64,000 bases of DNA from Brachionus rotundiformis (Eukaryota; Rotifera; Eurotatoria; Ploima; Brachionidae): assembly GCA_016802295.1 (NCBI GenBank), contig JAESIW010000090.1, positions 533,501 to 597,500 of the forward strand, in the 5' to 3' direction. The notes under the pieces were generated by a model, which was not told the origin of the DNA, did not search any database, and saw only the letters and a program-made list of their open reading frames with translations. The position numbers and the translations under genes were made by a program. Shown here piece after piece: positions 23,181 to 33,338 of this stretch (within the stretch, counting starts at the first letter, position 1; every line of letters starts with the position of its first letter).

Positions 23181-23915
23181 TATTCTGAAATAAAATATTT
23201 CTGAGAGAACAAATGGAACTGTTTGCTCCAAGATATGACATATGTTTGGATGGAAAGCGATACTGCTGATACAAAATGTTCGCTTCTCACACAAAATTTG
23301 TTTCGCTTGTATTAATTCCAAGACAACGAGTCCAATTAACTTGCCAAACACAGTTAAATGCATGGTTGACTCTAATCATTTAATTATTAAGACTAAAAAT
23401 GAGAATCAGCATTTTGTTTGTCTCAAGACCATTCAAGAGAATGGTAAATATTGAGTTGTGTTCGGTGTGGAATCATTTCAAAAGAGTTGACAGTTTATTA
23501 AATTTGATCCTACTTGAAAATAGGAGAAAAAAATAAAAGTAATTAAGCGAGATAAATTAATGGTCACATAGGTTAGGGATTACATGCTGACTGTCAAAGA
23601 GTAGTTTAGATGTCGCGTGCTAGACTTCACTGTGACCAGAGGCTATTTAGCTTTATTTAGTTGGAAAAAGAAAGAGCACCGATTTGACTTATCATCAACA
23701 TGACTTAATTAATATTTCATGCTTTATCGAATTATTAATCATTTTGTCAAACAAGAAGGTTTTTTGAAAGCACAAGACAGTCATACTGTGCTCAATAAGG
23801 CCGGCCATCAGATCTTGTTTATAATTTGGATTTTGATCAAAGCTTTTGATTCTTATGAGTCTGATCCAAGAACATAAATAAACCGTTTTTGCTTATTCAA
23901 TAATATTTACCTGGA
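23165..23915 (+). repeat. Repeat A, copy 2
   Basis: Near-identical to 28450-29212 and, inverted, to 12613-13330. Contains the 70-codon frame at 23242-23454. The sequence GGTCACATAGG and a later CACTGTGACC can pair, so a structured transcript is conceivable but unproven. Confidence 0.85.
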
Positions 23916-23999
23916 AGCAATATACAATAAAATTTTTTTTATAAATTGTCATCTTGAAGACATTGAAGACTATTAAAATTTTTTAATTAAAAAGCGGTA

Positions 24000-24745
24000 G
24001 ATTTAGAAGAGGATTTGCTATCACGGTACTATTACAGTTTAAGTGCTCTTTATGTTTAATTAAGACAAACGTCTTAATGAGCACAAGTTTTACTAGAGAC
24101 AATTACATAGTTCATGGTTATTGATTAAATATTTGTGCCGGTTATTTCAAGAGGCTATTTGAGTTTATTAATCTGTTTTGATCCGAAATGGATGCAGCAA
24201 TTTCCAAACGGTTTTAACAAGACATGTGCTGGAGAAAAATACGGTTTGTTTTGACAAGCTTTTTGTCAAAAGATGAGCATTTTGCTTCCAGATATAAATT
24301 TTTCTCTTTTAATATTAATTTAAAATTGTTTTATATTTAATTAATAATTGAGTGATTTATTTATAATAAAAATGATTTTGAACAAAATTAATTAGAAACA
24401 AAAAAAATAAAGCGGAAATTTGTATTTGTTTTGTTTTAAATCTAGTTGAATTTAGATAAAGAGTTGACTTATTTGACCATCATTTCCTGATTATTCCACA
24501 GTTTGCATGATAAACAATCCTATTCTAAGGCTTACAGAATCAATCATGTCAGAGTTTGTAATACAAACATGAACATGCAATGACCAAATCAATCGTGAGA
24601 TTGTATCAATATTTGAACTGGGCATTTAAATAAATGCTCTATTGATTCTTTAATTTATACTTAATCTTGTCATGTATATATAATCATAAAGTTAATAAAG
24701 CCTAAATAATTAAATAGACATAGAAGCGTCAATCTTGTGCAATAA
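24000..24745 (+). repeat. Duplicated block C, copy 2 (empty site)
   Basis: Same orientation as 11480-12545 but without the 421-bp LINE insert. Its inner part (24041-24264) is also the right arm of the long inverted repeat, matching 19132-19360. Confidence 0.85.
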
Positions 24746-24886
24746 TTAAGTTCAAATAGTTTATATCATTATATTTTTATTGTTTATTTATTTTAATTTT
24801 TTTTTCTAATTTTTGATTGAATAATGGATTTGTAAAGTAAATTAAAAATTAAATTATTCTAAAACAAAAAATAAAGAATACTAAAT

Positions 24887-25245
24887 TAATTAAAAAACCA
24901 ACAATTAAAGATATCAAATTAAGAGAAAATTTCTGCTCCATTTAAATTCAATAAAGTCATCTGATATTAACTGATTAATTTTATTAGAGAATATAAAATA
25001 AAACACTAGCAGAAGTCATTCTATTCAAATTACCAATTTGTTTTGTTTTTTGTTTGGTTTTATTAAGAGTAACAAGTTGACAATGGAACCGTATGGTTCT
25101 AGTGTCAATAAGCCCCTCATGATAAATGATCAAGCTTGACCTCATTTGGCATATGCTCTTTTTTGTCACTGTAAATCTGATAATTCGTCAATTAGTGAAT
25201 GTCTACTGAGACAACAGCAAGACAAAGCAACACAGAGGCACAAAT
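24887..25245 (+). repeat. Repeat E, copy 2
   Basis: Direct copy of 20735-21020. Lies between the two matched parts of the right arm of the long inverted repeat, opposite the assembly gap. Confidence 0.8.
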
Positions 25246-25396
25246 AGAGCAATAAAGACAGAGAGAAAGAGAGTGTTTGTTTAAATATCGAAATGAGGTT
25301 GTGGTCATAACCTGTTGAGTTTGTCGTCACATGTTTGACTATTTGAGTTGCATGTTGCTCTCTTTCTAAACTGACCACAATGCCGACAATTGCTTT

Positions 25397-25848
25397 AATT
25401 ACAATTCATTTATTTTTTTATTAAATTATCTTTTAATTAAACAGGCGCTGTTTGTGCGTGAACATTGATAGATGCCGATTCTGATATAAATTAAAAAACC
25501 TTTCAATTTCACATTTGACCAAAGCACAGTTACAAACATCAAAAACTCTTTCTTCCAAGTCAACTAATCTCACTTTTCTTCCAATTACTCTCATTCATTT
25601 GCATCACTGGGTCTATTTCTTAAATTACAAAATCTAATCATTCATGACCTTTATTTTAATCGACAGCTGAGCACTTTATCTCAATAAAAATAATAATAAA
25701 AATAATCCTAATTGAACGTATCATTGAATAATCAGTCAATGGGTTGCTTATCACATTTTGTTCAAGAGTACTTGAACAATGCTTCTGGCTGACTTATTTT
25801 CCTGTCCATATTAACAATGATAATAGTACTCTAACAAATGGATTAAAC
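25397..25848 (-). repeat. Long inverted repeat, right arm (outer part)
   Basis: Reverse complement of 17768-18226. No clear target-site duplication outside the two arms, so a terminal-inverted-repeat transposon is not demonstrated; an inverted segmental duplication is equally possible. Confidence 0.9.
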
Positions 25849-26271
25849 TGTACTTGAAATTATTGTTTGCTTTTCAATTATTGTCCACTCTGTCTAAAAC
25901 AATAAAAAATTGCATGCCTCCATCTAAACATTTAAAACTTCATCCACTTGAGTCCGATTACATCCGTTCTTCTATTTTAAGCCTTATCATCTTATTATTC
26001 TAATTTTAACAATGATTTTTTAATTAGCAAATAAGAATTTTTTGACATATTTATTATTATCAGTTGATTAACAAACTAATTAATGTGATTAGAGACAAAG
26101 TTATTAAAAATTAAAAAATGCATCTTTTTTATTAATATTTTATTTGACAATTATGGTACAATATTTGACTAGATTGCACGCTTTTAATAATTAATAATTA
26201 AAAATAATAAAAACAAATAAAAAAGACCATTAAATAAGCTGTACTGTTTTTGGATCCTAAATGAGCAAAAC

Positions 26272-27096
26272 TTAATAATTTTTTAAAAACTGAATCAAAT
26301 GCTGCGGCATTTCGCCATTCTGGAACATGACTGAATTCATCTTTATGTTCGATTTGCATATCTCCTGCAAGCTTGGAAAACTTTCGTAAACATGTACCAA
26401 TTTGAAAAGGCTTTTACTGACAGTGGATGTTACCATGGGATAAACAGGTTCATCTAGAGAAATATTGTCAAATGCCAGACCCATGTATTTATTGTCAATG
26501 AAGAACGACAGTCTGCCACTAAATCCGTCAAACAAACATCCTATCTTGACCGATTGGGAGTCCTGAATGGCCTCGCAGTACTTGACGTAAGTGTTGTTGT
26601 GCCACAAGAGCCCTCTGGTCGACAAACCCCAGCTAATGTCATCAGATCCGATCAGGTTCAAGTAGCCGATTGAGCTGAGATTTTTGCCAGCCTTGCCAAC
26701 GCCTACCATTGTACTAGTGCCACTCAAGGCCTCTTTGCTGATCTCCACTTGCCAATAAGTGTAAGCATTGCGCTTCAATGCTTGTTCCATGCGTACCCCA
26801 TCTGTTTTGAAGCAACCAACACAAAATGGATGAAGACACACCGATTTCAAGTCGGCCGTGTACATTTGTTTGTCCGACTGGCTTTTCAGCCAATTCCAAT
26901 TTAAAACATGGTAGTTTTTGAGTGGAACAGATACTACGGTTTCACATTTGGAACTAAATTCGTCCAGCTCCATTTTGACTTGTTCTTCAGACTCTTTTTT
27001 ACAGTTTAGTTGAACAATTGGTATTTGCTTCAAATGATCCAAAGGTCTATTCAATGCTGCTAATAACATTTCTAACACACACACAGACAACGACAA
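26272..27096 (-). CDS. SPSB3: SPRY domain / SOCS box protein, SPSB3-like
   Basis: Intronless frame. SPSB proteins are substrate receptors of Elongin-Cullin E3 ubiquitin ligases: the SPRY domain binds the target and a short SOCS box binds Elongin B/C. The SPRY core shows GTSTMVGVGKAG, DDISWGLSTRGLLWHN and YPMVTSTVSKS followed by SLQEIC, which follow SPSB3 (GTDMMVGIGTSD, EDSWGLSYTGLLHH, YPMVCSTAA, SLQYLC) closely. The C-terminus (EMPQHLIQFLKNY) fits a minimal SOCS box. The likely start is Met10 at 27069, because TGTGTGTTAG just before it resembles a splice acceptor or UTR; a TATAAATAG lies 75-85 bp upstream. This is the only intact gene in the repeat island, and its flanks recur in repeat B. 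Nothing suggests a pseudogene. Confidence 0.85.
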   Translation of the reverse strand: MSLSVCVLEMLLAALNRPLDHLKQIPIVQLNCKKESEEQVKMELDEFSSKCETVVSVPLKNYHVLNWNWLKSQSDKQMYTADLKSVCLHPFCVGCFKTDGVRMEQALKRNAYTYWQVEISKEALSGTSTMVGVGKAGKNLSSIGYLNLIGSDDISWGLSTRGLLWHNNTYVKYCEAIQDSQSVKIGCLFDGFSGRLSFFIDNKYMGLAFDNISLDEPVYPMVTSTVSKSLFKLVHVYESFPSLQEICKSNIKMNSVMFQNGEMPQHLIQFLKNY

Positions 27097-27144
27097 TTAA
27101 ACAAAAAATTATTGATTTTGTTAGTTGACAATTTATTTTTGGCC

Positions 27145-27153
27145 CTATTTATA
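27145..27153 (-). promoter_or_regulatory. TATA box of the SPSB3-like gene
   Basis: TATAAATAG on the minus strand, about 76 bp before the preferred start codon. The same box in matching context occurs in both copies of repeat B, which supports it as a retained promoter element. Confidence 0.5.
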
Positions 27154-27244
27154 CTCGTCTTATGCTAAACATAGTCAGTAACTAATAATTTTTTTGTCAT
27201 AAACAGGCGGTGTTTTAAGCCTTAATGAATTTATTGGTTTAATT

Positions 27245-27440
27245 AGAAATTATACTTTTTCTCCAATCAATAAATCGATAATTTTGACATATGCTCAAAG
27301 TATTGGGACAAATCCAAGGGGTCAACACGTGCGATTACTGTTTTTAAAATTTAGTTTTAGAATCAGATAAGCCAGTGGTAAAAATGTTCCATTTGATACT
27401 CATAAAATTTGTCACATTTTGTTTTTATTAAAAGATAAAT
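27245..27440 (-). repeat. SPSB3 upstream segment homologous to repeat B
   Basis: Reverse complement aligns with 15361-15530 and 22450-22610, roughly 80% by eye, including CGCACGTGTTG, GAGCATATG and ATTTATTGATTGGAG. Confidence 0.75.
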
Positions 27441-28449
27441 AAACATTATCATAGATAAATATATTAACTTATGTTTTGATTATTTTATTTCAAATTAAAC
27501 AAATAAGCTGGCCATTGAAAGATTATTTATTTTATTAATTTACAAAATCGACTGTTAATAGTTAATATTTTGTCATAGATAAAGAAAAATTCAATAAATG
27601 TTTTCGTCAAGCGACATTTATGCGTCATTTTAGACCATGATATCAAAGGTTAATTTTGATCATATCACTTATTATTTAAATATAAATTAAATATATAAAT
27701 TCTTGAAATCAGATATTAAAACTGTTAAAAAAGAAAACCCTGTTATTATTTATGCTAATCAAATATTGAAAAAAATTTCCAGTTTTGGTTCCAAATGAAT
27801 CAAGATGAAGACTGATTAAGATAGTATCTTTTTTGAGAGAAATCAAAAATAATTATAATTTTTAGAGTTTGCTAAAGATTTTCTTTGATAAAATATTATC
27901 AAAATATCAAAATTTTTAGAGTCAATTTTTTTAATTACTTAGAATTAAAAAAATAAACAAATTTTTATCTATTTTTAGTTTGTATTTATAAGCTTACATG
28001 GTTTTGAAAGAAACAAAAATAGTCATATCTAGAATTAAGAGATCTATATGACTTCTATAATTGAATAAATATAAACTAATATTCTTGTTGGAATAGGTAA
28101 AATAAATAAAATTTTTGAAAATTTTCTAATTTATCAATTGCTAAAAATATCTTATATTGTGTATATATTTACTGATTAAGATGGTTTTTACTCTTTTATC
28201 AAATAAAATTCAATTTCTATCTTGTACCATTTAGTTCATGTTTTTGAAGCAGTTCTAGACTTATAATTATACTTTTATTTTTAGATATAATTGTTTAGAT
28301 AAGTTTAAACATTTTGGAAAACAAAAATTTGATATTTAAAAAAATTTATTTAATATTTCCAAATTAATTACTAAAACAAAGTAAAGTAATCATTTTTTTC
28401 TTTTTACAAAACAATTAATTTATAATTTTAGTATATTTTTATTTTTATA
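27441..28449. other. AT-rich DNA, nothing recognised
   Basis: No frame, repeat match or RNA gene noticed between the SPSB3 upstream segment and repeat A copy 3. Confidence 0.4.
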
Positions 28450-29212
28450 TAAACAGTATTCATAATAGTTTAAATAATTCCATATTCTGAAATAGAATAT
28501 TTCTGAGAGTACAAATGGAACTGTTTGCTCCAAGATATGACATATGTTTGGATGGAAAGTGATACTGCTGATACAAAATGTTCGCTTCTCACACAAAATT
28601 TGTTTCGCTTGTATTAATTCCAAGACAACGAGTCCAATTAACTTGCCAAACACAGTTAAATGCATGGTTGACTCTAATCATTTAATTATTAAGACTAAAA
28701 ATGAGAATCAGCATTTTGTTTGTCTCAATACCATTCAAGAGAATGGTAAATATTGAGTTGTGTTCGGTGTGGAATCATTTCAAAAGAGTTGACAGTTTAT
28801 TAAATTTGATCCTACTTGAAAATAGGAGAAAAAAATAAAAGTAATTAAGCGAGAAAAATTAATGGTCACATAGGTTAGGGATTACATGCTGACTGTCAAA
28901 GAGTAGTTTAGATGTCGCGTGCTAGACTTCACTGTGACCAGAGGCTATTTAGCTTTATTTAGTTGGAAAAAGAAAGAGCACCGATTTGACTTATCATCAA
29001 CATGACTTAATTAATATTTCATGCTTTATCGAATTATTAATCATTTTGTCAAACAAGAAGGTTTTTTGAAAGCACAAGACAGTCATACTGTGCTCAATAA
29101 GGCCGGCCATCAGATCTTGTTTATACTTTGGATTTTGATCAAAGCTTTTGATTCTTATGAGTCTGATCCAGAACCAAAATAAATCGTTTTTGCTTATTCA
29201 ATAATATTTACC
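28450..29212 (+). repeat. Repeat A, copy 3
   Basis: Near-identical to 23165-23915; carries the 70-codon frame at 28544-28756. Repeat B is absent on its left, unlike copy 2. Confidence 0.85.
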
Positions 29213-29856
29213 TTCGGGTATTTAATTAGCACAAATGAACTGTTTTTAGTGAATTTACAAGAAATTAATACAAGTCTTTTGAATATAATTTATTTAAATT
29301 GATTTTTGATTAGTTTATTTAAAAAAATTATCATATCTTTTTTCATGCTTCTATGTAATTGGTCAATAACTAAGTTAATTTTGGTGTAAAAATAATATAA
29401 TTTCATTTATTCTAATATCATCTTTATAATATATTTTTATGTGATTAAAAATAAAAAAAGACAGAGCTAAGAATTAATAGCTCTCGAGGACCAGGACTTT
29501 CTGCTTCAAGGATCATACAGAAACAATTTAAAGTACAAAACGCCCTTTGATTCAATCATAATCACTCCAAACTCCTCGCAGAAACTTAATTTAACCACGT
29601 TTATGTCATGGACATTAAGTGAAGCTATTTATTTATGCTAAATTTAGACTTATTTTACATTAAGTCAAATTTTTAATAAAAATTAAAAATTATTTTCGTT
29701 TACCACTTGAATTTGGCTGTTCCCTTTGACACTTTATTTTTTTACCAGAACAAATTTTTTTCACATTTACCCAAACAGTTACATTTTAAGAACCCTTGTC
29801 CTTCAATAATCGAATGTATCCTATAATGTCTCTTAATAATAGTTAAATCTAAAAAT
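29213..29856. other. AT-rich DNA, nothing recognised
   Basis: A GC-richer patch at 29470-29620 gives a short frame (SSRGPGLSASRIIQK) that I cannot assign. Confidence 0.4.
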
Positions 29857-29989
29857 GAATTGATACATTAAAATGATCTTCAGTAATTTAGTCTTAACTA
29901 ATTAATTCCTTAGTTAAATCTCAACTTTCAAATTTTAATAATTTTTATTTACAAATTTGAAATTTATTTCTTGTATTAATTTTTGTAAT

Positions 29990-31240
29990 TTATGCTAAAA
30001 CATTAACTAAATCTGCCGGACCCCTATAAACATCAGGTACAGGGACTTGAAAAGTGTCTCCGATTTTAGCCTCTCCTAATTTGTGAATATGTTGATTAAG
30101 CATTTTATCTGCAACAATATCCATATTTTATGAGCAAGTAGCTTCTATGTCAGAAATTTTGATTGCAATATCTTCAAATCTACCTATCTTATTTAAAGGT
30201 TTCTCATTCTCAGTATATTCTTCTATTATTTCATTTCTGGCTTTTATTTTTGGTCCTTTTCTCCTAAATTCCTTAACTTGATTGCTGATGATAACAAGCT
30301 CAGCCTCAAGTGAAGTCTCAATCTCAGCTGATGTCAATATTATGATCTGTAAAACTATGCGAAATTCAGAACTTCTGAAAAAGCAAAACATGCTCTGTAC
30401 GTTCAAACACCTGGTACATCCTTTGTACACAAAGTTCTGAATTTCGCATAGTTTTACAGATCATAATATTGGTGGTACAAAACATGTACCAAGTGCTACA
30501 ATTCACGGAACACGATTTGCTCCTTCTGAACTTGAGCTTTATCATTTTTGATATTTTATTTTTGTTTTCTGTTCCAAATATCAAAATGCCAATAAATTTG
30601 CTCTTTAAAAATTATAGATAAAAATTAAAAACCTTCTACATTATTTTCTTGTTGATTTTTTGTTACAAAAATTAAGGAAATAAATTTTGATTTTTTTAAT
30701 TTTGGTTTTACTTGTTGGAGATTTTCTTCAGAGCTTAATTTAACCAAAATTTCTTTTGGTATAATACTGGACTCTAAACCAACTTTAACCTCACGTCCAA
30801 ATGTGGCATAATAAACCCAAACTCCAATTTTTACAACTGTTTTTTCTTGCATCCAAACCCCAAGCATTGTTTTTACGTCTGCATTAGCTCGCTCAACCGA
30901 TCCTTGAGATTGTGGGTGTCGTGGTTTACCATTGACAATGGTCATACCAGACCAAAGCTTCTTTAATTCTGAATTAAATCAGCAACGAATTCTCGACCAT
31001 TATCCATTTGCAAAATAAACAGAGCTCCAAAAATGGTAAAAATCTTGATTAATTTTAGTGCAACCTCTCTCGAGGTTTATGATGTTAAAGCCGCGAGTTG
31101 CGACAACTTGTTATTATGATCCTGATAATGTAGTATCCATTTTATATAATATAAATACCATTTTTTCTACTTTGTTTGTACACATTTAAAAGAAATCTGA
31201 TTTTGGTAGAGGACCAAATGTTCCAGAGATCGACCATTAA
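29990..31240 (-). pseudogene. Decayed DDE integrase, KRBA2/SCAND3-like transposon protein
   Basis: Minus-strand fragments in order resemble the integrase of transposons related to vertebrate KRBA2. They are ILHYQDHNNKLSQL, then EVALKLIKIF, then the second catalytic Asp in MDNGREF, then NGKPRHPQSQGSVERANADV with the catalytic Glu. At the C-terminus is AKIGDTFQVPVPDVYRGPAD. An in-frame stop follows LAALTS, the frame shifts between LIQN and ELKKLW, and the part between the core and C-terminus is rearranged by an inverted repeat. The first catalytic Asp region is not seen. Not functional. The element is enclosed by 50-bp direct repeats. Confidence 0.8.
30336..30470. repeat. Perfect 39-bp inverted repeat, 57-nt loop
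   Basis: 30336-30374 (starting AATATTATGATCTGT) is exactly the reverse complement of 30432-30470. It lies inside the integrase relic and disrupts its frame, so it arose after the element was dead or as it died. Confidence 0.95.
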
Positions 31241-31293
31241 ATTGAATTGATACATTAAAATGATTTTCAGTAATTTAGTCTTAACTAATTAAT

Positions 31294-32026
31294 GTTATAA
31301 AAATGTTATCTAATTGTTTTTATATACATAACTCCACTTGACTCACAAGTTGAGTTGCTTTGAAATGGAATACAAAATATTTAGATGTTTTAAATTGCTT
31401 AAATTAAACTTATCATTAAGATTGTTCCTTTATGAGAGAAATGAAAAAAAAGAAGGATAGTAAAAGCAATCTGGTTTTGATAGTGGGTCATTATTATTAA
31501 ATAAAAAAAGATAATATTTAATTTAAATTAATAACCTCTTCAATTTTAAATAACTAGTTTGTTTAGTATAATAATTAATTGATGGATTATTCATTAAAAA
31601 TTTTATGGTATCAATTTGAATCTATTTTCGAAATTTAACATCTCAAATAGATAATATTCAACATAATATTTAGTCAACAATTACATGATAATCATAAATT
31701 TTATCATGTAATTGTGTTTACTAAAATATGAAATATAGAATTTTATTAATTAATATTTTACGAAAAAAAAAAATTTTTTTCTAAATTTGAAAAACACTTC
31801 TTATCATTTAATAAAAATTTTCTAGTTTTCTTTTTTAAACAAAAATTTAATTTCATACAAAATATAAGACTAAAATTTATGAATGCTTGTCCTATTCAAT
31901 ATATTTATTAAGACCAGGTCAGTCTCATACATTTTTACCTTTATACATAAACGCGTTCTATTTTACTAATGACCAATAGAGGTAATAAAATATATCAAAA
32001 AATAAATTTCTAATTTTGAAATTAAA
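31294..32026. other. Intergenic AT-rich DNA, no gene seen
   Basis: No domain or repeat recognised; should include the promoter of the Ly6-like gene. Confidence 0.4.
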
Positions 32027-32562
32027 ATGAATAGCCAGAGATTAATGTTCTGTGTTTCTTTCCTGATAGCACTGAGCCAAAAAGGTAACTTTCTCCAAAA
32101 ACCATTTTTACATAAAGCTAAAAAATAGCAGTTTTTAGCCTTCAGTGTTACCAATGTGATTCATCAGAGGACGAATTTTGTCCAGCATTTGGATTTTTTG
32201 ACGAGACCAAAAATGCATTGGTCGATTGTTATGGCCTAGAGTCGGCTACACCAGGTCATATGTGTGTGAAAATTTCCAAAAGTAGTCCGGACACTCTTTA
32301 CGGTAAGCTGTTTCCATTCCATTTCCAATTTCTAATTAATTCTTACGTTTCTAAAGCAAAGGGCTGGAAAACTACCATCCGAAGATGTGCTAGTAGATCA
32401 GACTTTAGTGTAAGTTGGGGATGCCGCTATTATATAGACGAAGTTGGACTCTACGTTGAAACATGCTACTGTTCGGACAGAGATGGCTGCAATTCAGCAT
32501 TCAAAACCAATCCGTTCACTCTACTGCCTTTGGTACTGTTATCAAAAATTTTCTTTTTATAA
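32027..32562 (+). CDS. Ly6/uPAR-type GPI-anchored protein, quiver/sleepless-like
   Basis: Three exons: 32027-32084, 32129-32302, 32357-32562, with introns of 44 and 54 nt; 145 residues. Signal peptide MNSQRLMFCVSFLIALSQK with VFSLQ after it. The mature part has ten cysteines in a three-finger (Ly6/uPAR) pattern. It opens CYQCDSS, has FCPAF, and closes with the diagnostic Cys-Asn (DRDGCNSAF). The C-terminal 15 residues are hydrophobic (LLPLVLLSKIFFL), as for a GPI-anchor signal. Invertebrate relatives (quiver/sleepless, crooked, coiled, boudin) act at the cell surface on ion channels or septate junctions; which role applies here cannot be told. The second intron has no stop in frame, so retention would give a longer protein. 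Confidence 0.85.
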
Positions 32563-33338
32563 AATTGTATCAATTTATTGTTAGTTATTTTTTTATATTT
32601 TATAGTTATTTAATTGAAAATAAATAAAAAAAACAAATTGCTTATCTTTTTCATTTCTTAAATAGCTTAATTAAAATTTAAATTTTTTGGCTTCATTTTT
32701 GATACCAAGTTTATGGCAAAATGTGTTTTAATTAAAGTCTAATTTTAATTGCGTTCAAGAATGCAAACAGTGTAGGAAAATTTAAGAATTTGTTCTTGAT
32801 CATTTCTTAATTTATAAATTAAGAACTTAATATGTATATAAATTAAAAATTAAAAAAAAATTGGAAAAATAAAATTCAAGTAAGTAAGATTTCTTTCAAA
32901 TAACTAAAATTTGGTTCCAAATCGAACTTTAAAAACCAATTTGGCAAAAAAAAAAGAAGATTAATTTATCTTTTAATCTATTTATTTAAGTCAAGTTGGA
33001 AAATTTATGTGATTTTTTTAAAAAGTTTTCAACTTGGTCAAGAATATAATTAAAGATAATTGTCTTTTTTTTTTCAAATTAAATTTTATCCCTATTAAAT
33101 GTTTCAATGATAAACTATTTGTATACACAAATTAAATAATCTTTAATTAGAATTTAAATGTTTATTCTTTAAAAAAAACACTTTTAACAAATTTTTCTCT
33201 TTAAAATAAATAAAACCTAACTTGGAAACTATTTTAAGTACTTGAATAAATAGCTCACCTCAATCTTAACCATGCTTAATTTGAAAATTAAATTGACTTA
33301 CCTGTTATTTTGTAAAACTTAAAATTTAAAAAAATTTC
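32563..33338. other. Intergenic AT-rich DNA, no gene seen
   Basis: Polyadenylation-type AATAAA near 32620. Nothing else recognised. Confidence 0.4.

Larger units (their letters stand above)
29857..31293. repeat. 50-bp direct repeats bounding the integrase relic
   Basis: 29857-29906 and 31244-31293 are the same 50-bp sequence (GAATTGATACATTAAAATGA onward) with one difference. They enclose the integrase relic and are too long for a normal target-site duplication. Confidence 0.85.

Noticed and set aside
24984..25378. Two overlapping 61- and 70-codon minus-strand frames
   Set aside because: They lie in repeat E and the inverted-repeat region and show no domain; short leader-like hydrophobic stretch is not enough.
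17768..25848. 8.1-kb terminal-inverted-repeat transposon carrying cargo
   Set aside because: No transposase, no target-site duplication and no consistent ends; kept only as an inverted repeat.
11480..29212. CRISPR-like or satellite array
   Set aside because: Repeat units are long, few, and in both orientations with unequal spacing; and this is an animal genome.
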